Origin: Planctomycetota bacterium
GTDB taxonomy: Bacteria; Planctomycetota; PLA2; JAEUHO01
DNA: 64,000 bases
Direction: 5' to 3'
Assembly: GCA_020631815.1 (NCBI GenBank)
Contig: JACKGW010000002.1
Location: forward strand, 1-64,000
The notes beneath the pieces were generated by a model. It saw only the letters and a program-made list of their open reading frames with translations. It did not search any database and was not told the origin of the DNA. The translations under genes were made by a program, and so were the position numbers. Positions 1 through 6,772 of the stretch are shown one piece after another (the first letter of the stretch is position 1; each line of letters begins with the position of its first letter).

Positions 1-126
1 GGCGCCGTGGACGGTGGTCACGTCGGGGTCGGGCTTGACCTCTTGCGCGCCGCACCCGACGCCCACACACAGCAGGGCGAGCAGCCCCATGGCGGCGTGG
101 AGGCGTCCGTGGGAAGCGGCAATCAT
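1..126 (-). CDS. N-terminal fragment of an exported lipoprotein (runs off left edge)
   Basis: The first 42 codons of a leftward gene whose remainder lies outside the window. The translated start has a short polar segment, a hydrophobic core (MGLLALLCVGVG) and a cysteine at residue 25 followed by GAQEVKPD. That is the layout of a lipoprotein signal peptide, although the residue at -3 is Gly rather than the usual Leu, so the lipobox is weak. A second ATG at codon 13 would give a shorter and more typical signal. No function can be read from the fragment. Confidence 0.5.
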   Translation of the reverse strand, partial: MIAASHGRLHAAMGLLALLCVGVGCGAQEVKPDPDVTTVHGA

Positions 127-233
127 GAGCGTGGCAACGAGGGGATGCAGCCTCCGGTTCGCGGGCGGCGAGTGGCGCCTGCGGCCCTCACGCATTCGTC
201 GCAAGGCCCGGCCAACAGCGGCACGGAGCGGCG

Positions 234-271
234 AGGAATGGAGCCCCGGATCGGAGTTGAACCGACGACCC
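234..271 (-). repeat. Partial copy of the tRNA-Thr 3' end (T-arm, acceptor strand, CCA)
   Basis: A 38-base segment matches 379-416, the 3' part of the tRNA-Thr gene plus five downstream bases, with two mismatches and in the same orientation. It contains the T-stem and loop, the 3' acceptor strand and CCA. The upstream sequence does not form a D-arm or anticodon arm, so it is not a functional tRNA. It could be a decayed tandem tRNA duplicate or a trace of an element that integrated at the tRNA 3' end. Confidence 0.7.
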
Positions 272-337
272 ACGGGGGGTTTGGAAGGGGGGTACGTAGT
301 ACCCCACTTGCCGGAGCGGCGTAGCCGCGACGAACAG

Positions 338-355
338 TCCGCGCGGAAGCGCGGA
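338..355. terminator. Hairpin downstream of tRNA-Thr
   Basis: A perfect 7-bp stem (TCCGCGC paired with GCGCGGA) with a 4-base loop starts 29 bases past the tRNA 3' end. A second small hairpin (GCGGC-GTA-GCCGC, 316-328) lies just beyond. No U-run follows either one, so a role in termination or 3' processing is only plausible. Confidence 0.3.
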
Positions 356-383
356 ACGATCTACATCACGTGCACACAAGGAA

Positions 384-458
384 TGGAGCCCCGGGTCGGA
401 TTTGAACCGACGACCCCAGCTTTACGAAAGCTGTGCTCTACCACTGAGCTACCAGGGC
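384..458 (-). tRNA. tRNA-Thr (anticodon CGU)
   Basis: The minus strand folds into a complete cloverleaf. The acceptor stem is GCCCTGG paired with CCGGGGC (one G-U pair), the D-arm is GCTC/GAGC, and the anticodon stem CAGCT/AGCTG encloses loop TTCGTAA. The T-arm is GTCGG/CCGAC around TTCAAAT. The anticodon CGU reads the threonine codon ACG, which is frequent in this GC-rich genome. The 3' CCA is encoded in the DNA. Confidence 0.95.
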
Positions 459-561
459 GTGGAATCGGATAGGGGGAAGAACGTAGTCGCTCGCGGGCCG
501 GAGGCCAAGCCGTGTCACGGGCCCCGCTAGGCACCGAAAGACAAGCTGGCGCGACGCACGG

Positions 562-762
562 TCAGCGGGAGAGGAACTCCTTGCTGCGGACGCGAACACT
601 GCGGGCGCCGGATGTCTTGGGCGTGGCACCGCGGTTCTTGTCGGCCAAGACGCGACGCAGCTTCTTCTCCCAGACGACCTGGACGCACTCCCCCACGTAG
701 GGGCAGTCCTTCGTGCGGCACACGTAGGACTCGGAGCCGAAGCAGTCCTTCTTCTTGGCCAT
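562..762 (-). CDS. Small Cys-rich, Lys/Arg-rich protein of unknown function
   Basis: A 66-residue protein starting MAKKKDCFGS, with a good ribosome-binding site (GAGGGAGA) a few bases upstream of the ATG. Four cysteines (residues 7, 15, 20 and 27) could bind a metal ion or form disulfides. The rest is strongly basic (KKLRR, SVRVRSKEF), as in small ribosome- or nucleic-acid-associated proteins. I do not recognise the family. It is transcribed alone, divergently from acpS. A metal-binding nucleic-acid protein is a guess. Confidence 0.6.
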   Translation of the reverse strand: MAKKKDCFGSESYVCRTKDCPYVGECVQVVWEKKLRRVLADKNRGATPKTSGARSVRVRSKEFLSR

Positions 763-946
763 GGGTCTCCCTCGTGGGCCCCGCAGCGTACCGCGGGCCG
801 CAGCGCCCCCTCAAGGCCCTGCGACGCCCCCCTCGCTCCCACAGGATCGGCAGGATCGCCTGGGGCCTGAAAGCCCGATCCGGACCCGTCAGGCCCTTGT
901 CAGTCGGAGGTGAGGGAGCAGGCGTACGGCGCGCTACGCTGCGGCC

Positions 947-1345
947 ATGGCCCCCACCCCCGAGCCTCCGGTCCCCCGCATCGGCCACGACCTCGTGGAC
1001 GTACCCCGCTTCCAGGGGCTCGTGGAGGCCCGCCCAGAGCGCTACGAGGCCCGCGTGTTCACGCCGGGCGAGTGGGCCCACGCCGCGAGCCGTCCGGACC
1101 GCTGGGCGGCCCTGGCGGGCCGCTTCGCGGCCAAGGAGGCAGCCTTCAAGGTCCTGGGCACCGGCTGGGGCCAGGGCGTGGCCTGGACCGACGTGGAGGT
1201 CGTAGGTGGCGGCCGCTCCGCCCCCTCGCTGAAGCTGTCCGGCGAGGCCGAGCGCGTGGCCATGCGGATGGGCCTCACGCTGTGCCTCTCGATCTCGCAC
1301 ACCGACGCCCTGGCCTCGGCCGTGGTCTACGGCTACCCGGCCTGA
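947..1345 (+). CDS. acpS: Holo-[acyl-carrier-protein] synthase
   Basis: Transfers the 4'-phosphopantetheine arm of CoA to a serine of apo-acyl carrier protein, activating it for fatty acid synthesis in the cytoplasm. The 132-residue length is normal. The diagnostic motifs are present: IGHDLVDVPRF with metal-ligand Asp15, RFAAKEAAFKVLG with metal-ligand Glu64, and the C-terminal LSISHTDALASAVV strand. The gene stands alone on the plus strand and converges on the HEAT-repeat gene, with a strong hairpin between their stops. Confidence 0.93.
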   Translation: MAPTPEPPVPRIGHDLVDVPRFQGLVEARPERYEARVFTPGEWAHAASRPDRWAALAGRFAAKEAAFKVLGTGWGQGVAWTDVEVVGGGRSAPSLKLSGEAERVAMRMGLTLCLSISHTDALASAVVYGYPA

Positions 1346-1376
1346 CCTCGCCTCCTGGGCGCCTCCCAAAACGAGA

Positions 1377-1402
1377 GCGAGGCGCTCCGAAGAGCGCCTC
1401 GC
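1377..1402. terminator. Bidirectional intrinsic terminator between acpS and the HEAT gene
   Basis: A perfect 11-bp GC-rich stem (GCGAGGCGCTC and its complement) with a CGAA loop lies between two convergent stop codons. Read on the minus strand it is followed by TCTCGTTTT, so it best terminates the leftward HEAT-repeat gene. It may also stop acpS transcripts. Confidence 0.75.
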
Positions 1403-1428
1403 AGTCGATTCGAACCGGATGGCTCGAG

Positions 1429-3609
1429 CTACTCGGCCTTCGAGGCCACCTGCAGACGGTGACGGCGGAAGACCTCGAGGCGCTGACCGGGCGTCAGGTT
1501 GCGCACCTGGCCCAGGGCCTTGAGGGCCGTGGTGCCAAGGTCACCCTCGGCGCCGGCAGCCTCCATGAGGGCGGCGACCTGCGCCTCGGAGCCGTCGAGC
1601 ACCGAGAGCACGTTGCCGAGAGCCTCGGCGGCCAGCAGCTTCATGGCGTCGTCACCCTCGGTGAGGGCCTGGGTGAGGGCGTCCGCACCACCGGCGCGAA
1701 GGTTGCCCAGCGCCTTGACGGCGGCCTGCTTGATGTCGTCGGTCGGACCGGAGGTCACGGCCGTGGCCAGCGGGCCGACGGCGCTCGACAGATCGAACAC
1801 GTTGCAGCCCGTGTCGGTGCCGGCGAAGGCCATCGCGGCCTTGACGGCCGTCGCGTTGGCGCGCTCGCGGTCCGGACCCAGGTCGCCCGCCTCGGCGGCG
1901 GCACCGACCTCGCTGGCGACGACGGCCTCGACAAGCGGGGCCTCGATGAAGGCCGCGACCTTGTCGCCGTACTTGCCCGCCAGGAACTCCTTGGTGACCG
2001 CGTTCTTGGCCTCGCTGCCCTCGTCGAGGAGGACGACGATGCGCATGTCCTTGGTGCGCGCGTCACGGGTGAGCTCGTCGATGACCATCAGCGAGCTGTC
2101 GAGCCGCTTGGAGGGCATGGTCGAGCCGTTCTCACCGAGGTTGGCGCGGATCAGGATGACGTCGAGCGTCGGAGCCATCTTGGCGCGGTTCGCGCCGATG
2201 AAGCCCTGGGCCTCACCACCCGTCACGAAGCCGGCGGCCTCGAGCGCCATCACGGCCTTGTTGCGCGTGGCATCGACGTCGTCGATGACGAGGACCTGAC
2301 GGATCGCGCCGCTGGCCGCAGCCTGCGAAGCGAGCGCCGCGACCTTGTCGGCGTTCGGGAAGCCAGCGGTGGGGCTCATGTGCAGGGCGGCAATCGCGGC
2401 GGCGAAGCGCACACGCTGCTCGGCGCTGTCGAGCGCGGCACCGATCGGGTGACCGGCGAGGCTCTCCTGGCCGTACGTGGCCGCGACGAGGTCGCAGGCG
2501 CCGACGGCAACGTCCCAGTCCTGCGTCTCGAGGCTGTCGGCGAGCGCGTCGCTGGCGGCCTGGAAGCCGAGGCCCTTGGCGAGCGTCATGGCGCCAGCCA
2601 GGCTCTCGGGAGCCTCCTCGCCGCGGGCGGCAAGGCCATCGGCCTCGGCGCGCTGACGAAGGATCGAGCGGACCAGCAGCGAAGCCGCACCGCGGTGCGA
2701 GGCGTCAAGCGCCAGCGCATCCGCCGCGCACTCTTCGGCCATCTGCGCACCGAAGAGCCACGCCGGAACCTCGTAACGCTCGAGGTTGCCGTCGTTCCAG
2801 CGCCAGATGTCCATCGTGTCGGCGAACGCACGGACGGTGCCGGGCTCACGCGAGTAGTAGCGGTTGCCGAGCGCGACGTAGGCGTCGGCCGCGTTGCCCT
2901 TGGCGCCGCCCATGGCGACGAGAGCACCTTCGGCCTTGGCGCGGACGTTCTCGTCCTCGTCGCCCAGCGCGCGCTGGAGGGCCGGACGGGCGCGCTCGTC
3001 ACCGATGTGACCGAGCACCGCCGCCGCGAACGCACGCACGCGGGCGTTGTCCGACTCGAGGGCCTCGACAAGCGGGAGCGTGCCGTCGCTGTAGATCTCG
3101 CGCAGGGCGAGGATCGCGTTGGTGACGACCGCGCTGTCCTCGCTGCCCAGGTGGCCCACGAGGTACGGCACGGCGCGCGCACCCGCGCGACGCAGCGAGA
3201 GGGCCGCGGCACGACGCTCTGCGAAGTCCGAGCTCTCGACAGCCTTCGCGACGGTGTCGCGAATGGCGTCCTCGTCGTTCATCCGCTCCTGCTCGACCGG
3301 CTGGGACTGGCGGAGCAGGTACTTGATGAGCTGCTCGTGCTCGCCGCCCTTGGCCATTGCGTTGAGCAACAGAGACTGCTCGACGTCACGGATGACGTTG
3401 TAGACCTCCTCCTGCTCCGGGTTGCCGGCGACATAAGCGCGCAGCTTCTCGAGCGCCTGATCGGCGCGGCCAGCTGCGTAGTCGTCGAGCGCGGAGCGGA
3501 GGTCGTCACCCTCGGCGCTGGCCGTACGCGGCGTCAAGCCGCCGGCACAGAACGCGAAGACGACGGCGAGCGCGAGACCGTGAACGACACGAAGGCGGGT
3601 TGCCTTCAT
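1429..3609 (-). CDS. Exported HEAT-repeat protein with a degenerate receiver-like domain
   Basis: A 726-residue protein. The ATG at 3609 is chosen because a strong AGGGAGGG site precedes it and it opens a signal peptide (hydrophobic 8-24, cleavage after about TASA, residue 32). HEAT/PBS-type helical repeats occupy roughly 130-235 and 580-705. Between them, about 438-570, a CheY-like fold begins QVLVIDDVDATR. The position where a receiver has its phospho-accepting Asp reads VILIRANLG, and the late Lys is absent, so phosphorylation is unlikely. The domain would also lie outside the cytoplasm if the signal peptide works. The likely role is a periplasmic scaffold; partners are unknown. Confidence 0.75.
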   Translation of the reverse strand: MKATRLRVVHGLALAVVFAFCAGGLTPRTASAEGDDLRSALDDYAAGRADQALEKLRAYVAGNPEQEEVYNVIRDVEQSLLLNAMAKGGEHEQLIKYLLRQSQPVEQERMNDEDAIRDTVAKAVESSDFAERRAAALSLRRAGARAVPYLVGHLGSEDSAVVTNAILALREIYSDGTLPLVEALESDNARVRAFAAAVLGHIGDERARPALQRALGDEDENVRAKAEGALVAMGGAKGNAADAYVALGNRYYSREPGTVRAFADTMDIWRWNDGNLERYEVPAWLFGAQMAEECAADALALDASHRGAASLLVRSILRQRAEADGLAARGEEAPESLAGAMTLAKGLGFQAASDALADSLETQDWDVAVGACDLVAATYGQESLAGHPIGAALDSAEQRVRFAAAIAALHMSPTAGFPNADKVAALASQAAASGAIRQVLVIDDVDATRNKAVMALEAAGFVTGGEAQGFIGANRAKMAPTLDVILIRANLGENGSTMPSKRLDSSLMVIDELTRDARTKDMRIVVLLDEGSEAKNAVTKEFLAGKYGDKVAAFIEAPLVEAVVASEVGAAAEAGDLGPDRERANATAVKAAMAFAGTDTGCNVFDLSSAVGPLATAVTSGPTDDIKQAAVKALGNLRAGGADALTQALTEGDDAMKLLAAEALGNVLSVLDGSEAQVAALMEAAGAEGDLGTTALKALGQVRNLTPGQRLEVFRRHRLQVASKAE

Positions 3610-3681
3610 GGATGCCCTCCCTTCGGCGCCCGGTCCAAACGGAACGTCCCTCCACGCCCCGAGCGACCACACGCCTGCAAA

Positions 3682-3716
3682 ACGGCAGGGATCCCGCAAC
3701 GAGCGGGCCCTGCCGT
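3682..3716 (-). terminator. Terminator-like hairpin in the leader of the HEAT gene
   Basis: On the minus strand ACGGCAGGG pairs with CCCTGCCGT, with an inner CCCGC/GCGGG stem, and a TTTT run follows at once. It lies between the symporter stop (3803) and the HEAT-gene start (3609), so it can terminate symporter transcripts. It also lies downstream of a consensus-like promoter (3723-3752), so it would form at the 5' end of the HEAT-gene mRNA and could act as an attenuator. Confidence 0.6.
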
Positions 3717-3722
3717 GGCGGG

Positions 3723-3752
3723 AGTGTACGGGGTCGCTCCGAAGCGTGTCAA
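3723..3752 (-). promoter_or_regulatory. Sigma-70-like promoter for the HEAT/receiver gene
   Basis: On the minus strand a perfect -35 TTGACA and a -10 TACACT are separated by 18 bases. The expected transcription start is at about 3716, giving a leader of roughly 107 bases that begins with the hairpin at 3682-3716. Confidence 0.6.
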
Positions 3753-3802
3753 GATCGGCTCCTCGGAGACCGGCATTCGCTAGATGTCGAATTGGCAACA
3801 AG

Positions 3803-5317
3803 TTAGGTCTGTTCGGACGAGGTAGGCGAGGCCTCGGGAGGACGCTTTCCTCCCAAGAGCAGTGGCGAGAGCACCCAGGCCGCGCCCACGCTGACCACGA
3901 GGCCGAACGGCGCCTTCCAGATCCCGCTCACGGCGGAGCGGTCGAACCAGGCCGGAGCCTGCCCCCAGACGCGGCCCAGCCACGCCGCGGCGGCGAAGCC
4001 GAACAGCATGCCCAGCAGGACGGCCGGTTCCCGGGGCCTGCGGCGCGAGAGGGCCAGCAGGAACAGGGCCAGGCCCGGCCCGCTGAACAGGGCCAGCCAG
4101 TCCACGAGCTTCTGGAACACCGTCTCGCCCCGCGCCCAGCCCACCAAGAGCAACGCCCCACCCGTGGCCATCAGGCCGTAGGCCAGCACGAGGCCCCGCG
4201 CCCAGCGCAGGCGTTGGCGATCGGGCAAGGGCTCGCCGCGGGCCGCTTCGATGCCATCCACGAGCGTGGAGGTGGCCAGTGCGTGGACCGCGCTGTCCAC
4301 GCTGGACATGGCGGCCGCGAAGATGGCCGCCGCCATCACCCCCCCCACACCGAGCGGCGCGTGATGGACCAGCCACGTCAGGAGCTCACGATCCGGCGGG
4401 GCGTAGCCCGCGCCCTCGCGGGCGAAGAGCGCTGCTCCCAGGAACAGGGCCAGCGCGCCCACGCCCAAACCAAGGCCCCACGCCCCCAGGACCGCGCGGC
4501 GCGCGGAGGCTGCGTCGCGGCAGGCGGCGTAGCGCTGGACCATCTGTTGGTTCGTCCCGCTGACGTACAGCAGCGGGACGGCATAGGCGAGCGAGCCGCT
4601 GAGCAGCGTCGGCCAGGCCTTGAGCGACAGGGAGACGTCGACGATCGGGCGGCCGGCTTCCGCGCTGTTCTTCGTGAACACGGCTCCGATGCCACCGGGC
4701 AAGCCATCGAGAAGCAGCCACGCCGCGCCCCCGAGGCCCACGATGACGAGGCCCAGCTGGATCACGTCGGTCCACACGACCGCGCCGAGACCGCCGACCG
4801 CGCTGTAGGTCATCGCGATCAAGCCGACCAGCAGGATCGAGTCCGCCAGCGGAAGGCCGCTGAACACCTCGACGGCCCGTGCCGTGAGCAGCAGCAACAT
4901 CGACGAGCGCAGCCACGTGAACAGGATGAACAGGAAGCTCGCGACCCGGCGCGACGTGCGCCCGAGTCGCTGCTCCAACAGCTGGTACGCCGTGGTCACG
5001 CCCGCACGTCGGTAGGCGGGTACGAACAGCGCCACCACGATGGCCGCTGCCAGCAGCTCCCCCACCCAGAGCTGCAGGAAGCCCAGGCCCCGCAGGTAGC
5101 CCATGCTCGGCAGGCTCACGAGCGAGATGGACGAGAACGAGGTGGCCAGCAGGCTTGCCGCCACGACCCAGCCGGGCAGCTTGCCGCCGGCCAGCAGGAA
5201 CTGGGCGCTCGTTCGCTCGCGGCGGTTGGCGCGCCACGCCACGAACACCACGACGGCGGCGTAGAGGCCGACGATGGTCCAGTCGAGCCACTCGAGGAGC
5301 GCGAGGGTGGGAGTCAC
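3803..5317 (-). CDS. Sodium:solute symporter (SSS family)
   Basis: A 504-residue inner-membrane protein with about 13 hydrophobic segments spread through its length. The N-terminal FLLAGGKLPGWVVAASLLAT resembles the conserved early segments of the family, and SAVGGLGAVVWTDVIQ is the typical motif around helix 5. FAAAMSSVDSAVHALAT contains the conserved MSSVDS sodium-site serine. Substrates in this family range from sugars and amino acids to sialic acid and cannot be told from sequence. It follows the GH3 gene by 33 bases on the same strand, which is compatible with uptake of a released sugar or amino sugar, but that is inference. Confidence 0.85.
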   Translation of the reverse strand: MTPTLALLEWLDWTIVGLYAAVVVFVAWRANRRERTSAQFLLAGGKLPGWVVAASLLATSFSSISLVSLPSMGYLRGLGFLQLWVGELLAAAIVVALFVPAYRRAGVTTAYQLLEQRLGRTSRRVASFLFILFTWLRSSMLLLLTARAVEVFSGLPLADSILLVGLIAMTYSAVGGLGAVVWTDVIQLGLVIVGLGGAAWLLLDGLPGGIGAVFTKNSAEAGRPIVDVSLSLKAWPTLLSGSLAYAVPLLYVSGTNQQMVQRYAACRDAASARRAVLGAWGLGLGVGALALFLGAALFAREGAGYAPPDRELLTWLVHHAPLGVGGVMAAAIFAAAMSSVDSAVHALATSTLVDGIEAARGEPLPDRQRLRWARGLVLAYGLMATGGALLLVGWARGETVFQKLVDWLALFSGPGLALFLLALSRRRPREPAVLLGMLFGFAAAAWLGRVWGQAPAWFDRSAVSGIWKAPFGLVVSVGAAWVLSPLLLGGKRPPEASPTSSEQT

Positions 5318-5350
5318 GCGCGGAACCTACGCGCCGCCCCCGACGGCGCG

Positions 5351-6772
5351 TCAGGGTCGGCTGCGCAGCAGATCGGCCAGCGCGGCCTCGAGCTCGGGGC
5401 CATGGCCGATCACGCCGGGGATGCCGTCCAGGTGCGCCGGGGCCAAGCCGACGCGCGGGGTGTGCGGCGGCAGTCGCCCGAGCCACTCCTGGAGGGGCTC
5501 GGAGACGCCGGCCGCCCCCTTCCACGCGCGCACCTCGGCCGCGACGACCACGGTGGCCGGGGCCACGCTCGCGGGCGGCGGCAGGTAGTCGCCGCGGGAG
5601 AAGACGCGGCGCACGGGGATGCCCGCGTCGGTTAGGCACTCCATGAGCACGGCCCCGTGCACGGGCGACTCGGGCGTGCCGTCGTCGTCGACCACGAGAA
5701 CGGCGCGTGCGGGCGCCAGGTGCTCGGCGAGCGGCTGGACGGCGCGCGCCGCGACGGACGCCACGAGGGCCGCGGCGGCATCGGGTGCCGCGGCCGGCGG
5801 GCGAACACCCCAGGTGCGCGCCAAGCGCTCGCGTGCGGCCTCGGCCTGCTCGGCAAGTCGCGCGGCGCGCGCGGCATCCACGTCGAACAGGCGGGCCGCC
5901 ACGTCTTCCGGCTGCTCGGGGTACAGCAAGACGTCCACGCCGGCTTCCAGCGCGCGGCGCGCGGCTTCGGTCTCGTCGACGCCTTCGCCGAGCGCACCCG
6001 CCATCAACAGGGCGTCGCTCACGAGCACCATGGGGCGCTCCGCATCACCGAGCGCACGCGCCTCGTCGCAAAGCACACGGCTGAACGTGGCCACGACACC
6101 GCTCGGATCGAGCGTGGGGTAGCGCACGTGCGCCGTCATGAAGGCGCGGCACCCCGCGCGAGCGGCAGCCTCGAAGGGCAGGAGGTCGCGCGCACGCAGC
6201 ACGTCCCCGGGCACCTCGACCAGTGGGCAGGCATCGTGGCTGTCGTCCACGGTCGGGCCGTGGCCGGGCCAGTGCTTGCCCACGGGGAACGCACCCCCGG
6301 CCAGCGCGCCGCGGCAGTACGCCGCACCGAGCTCGGCCACGCGCTGCGCATCGCTGCCGAACGAGCGTGCGCCGACGATCGGGTTGCGCGGCTCGCTCCG
6401 CACGTCGAGCACGGGCGCAAACAGCACGTCGACACCCGCACGACGGGCCTGCGACGCGGCAGCGCGCGCGATGGCCTCGACCTCGGCCGCATCGGCCACC
6501 GCCCCGAAGACTCCCAGCGGCGGATGCGTGGCGAGACCACGCACCTGCTGTCCACCGCCGCGCTCCATGTCGCTGGCAAAGCGCAGCTCGCGACCCGCGG
6601 CGTCTTCGAGGTTGCGCACGAGCGACGCCACCTGCTCGAGCTCACCGCCGAACAGGCAGAAGCCCATCACCCACGGCTGACGCGCCCGCTCGAGGGCGCG
6701 CTTCGTCTCGCCACCCGCGTCGCGGTCCAGCCGTACGCCCGGCATGAGCAACGGCGCAGCCAGCTGCTTCAC
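5351..6772 (-). CDS. Glycoside hydrolase family 3, NagZ-like beta-N-acetylglucosaminidase
   Basis: A 473-residue enzyme. The start is the GTG whose GTGA overlaps the stop of the FHA gene, implying translational coupling. The GH3 catalytic barrel is intact: an RELRFASDMERGGG strand, then KHWPGHGPTVDDSHDACP, whose Asp-Ser-His is the acid/base dyad loop typical of NagZ. LVSDALLMAGAL carries the catalytic nucleophile Asp. NagZ enzymes remove GlcNAc from muropeptides or related glycosides. The C-terminal 150 residues form a second alpha/beta domain. There is no signal peptide, so it probably acts in the cytoplasm, possibly in wall recycling. Confidence 0.82.
   Translation of the reverse strand: MKQLAAPLLMPGVRLDRDAGGETKRALERARQPWVMGFCLFGGELEQVASLVRNLEDAAGRELRFASDMERGGGQQVRGLATHPPLGVFGAVADAAEVEAIARAAASQARRAGVDVLFAPVLDVRSEPRNPIVGARSFGSDAQRVAELGAAYCRGALAGGAFPVGKHWPGHGPTVDDSHDACPLVEVPGDVLRARDLLPFEAAARAGCRAFMTAHVRYPTLDPSGVVATFSRVLCDEARALGDAERPMVLVSDALLMAGALGEGVDETEAARRALEAGVDVLLYPEQPEDVAARLFDVDAARAARLAEQAEAARERLARTWGVRPPAAAPDAAAALVASVAARAVQPLAEHLAPARAVLVVDDDGTPESPVHGAVLMECLTDAGIPVRRVFSRGDYLPPPASVAPATVVVAAEVRAWKGAAGVSEPLQEWLGRLPPHTPRVGLAPAHLDGIPGVIGHGPELEAALADLLRSRP

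Noticed and set aside
1403..1428. A tRNA T-loop-like string (GGTTCGAATC on the minus strand) after the HEAT gene
   Set aside because: No acceptor, D or anticodon stems can be formed around it; it is coincidental.
910..3783. A 957-residue open frame on the plus strand opposite the HEAT/receiver gene
   Set aside because: It has no recognisable domain and covers a well-supported minus-strand gene with a ribosome-binding site and signal peptide. It is an antisense shadow of GC-rich codon bias.
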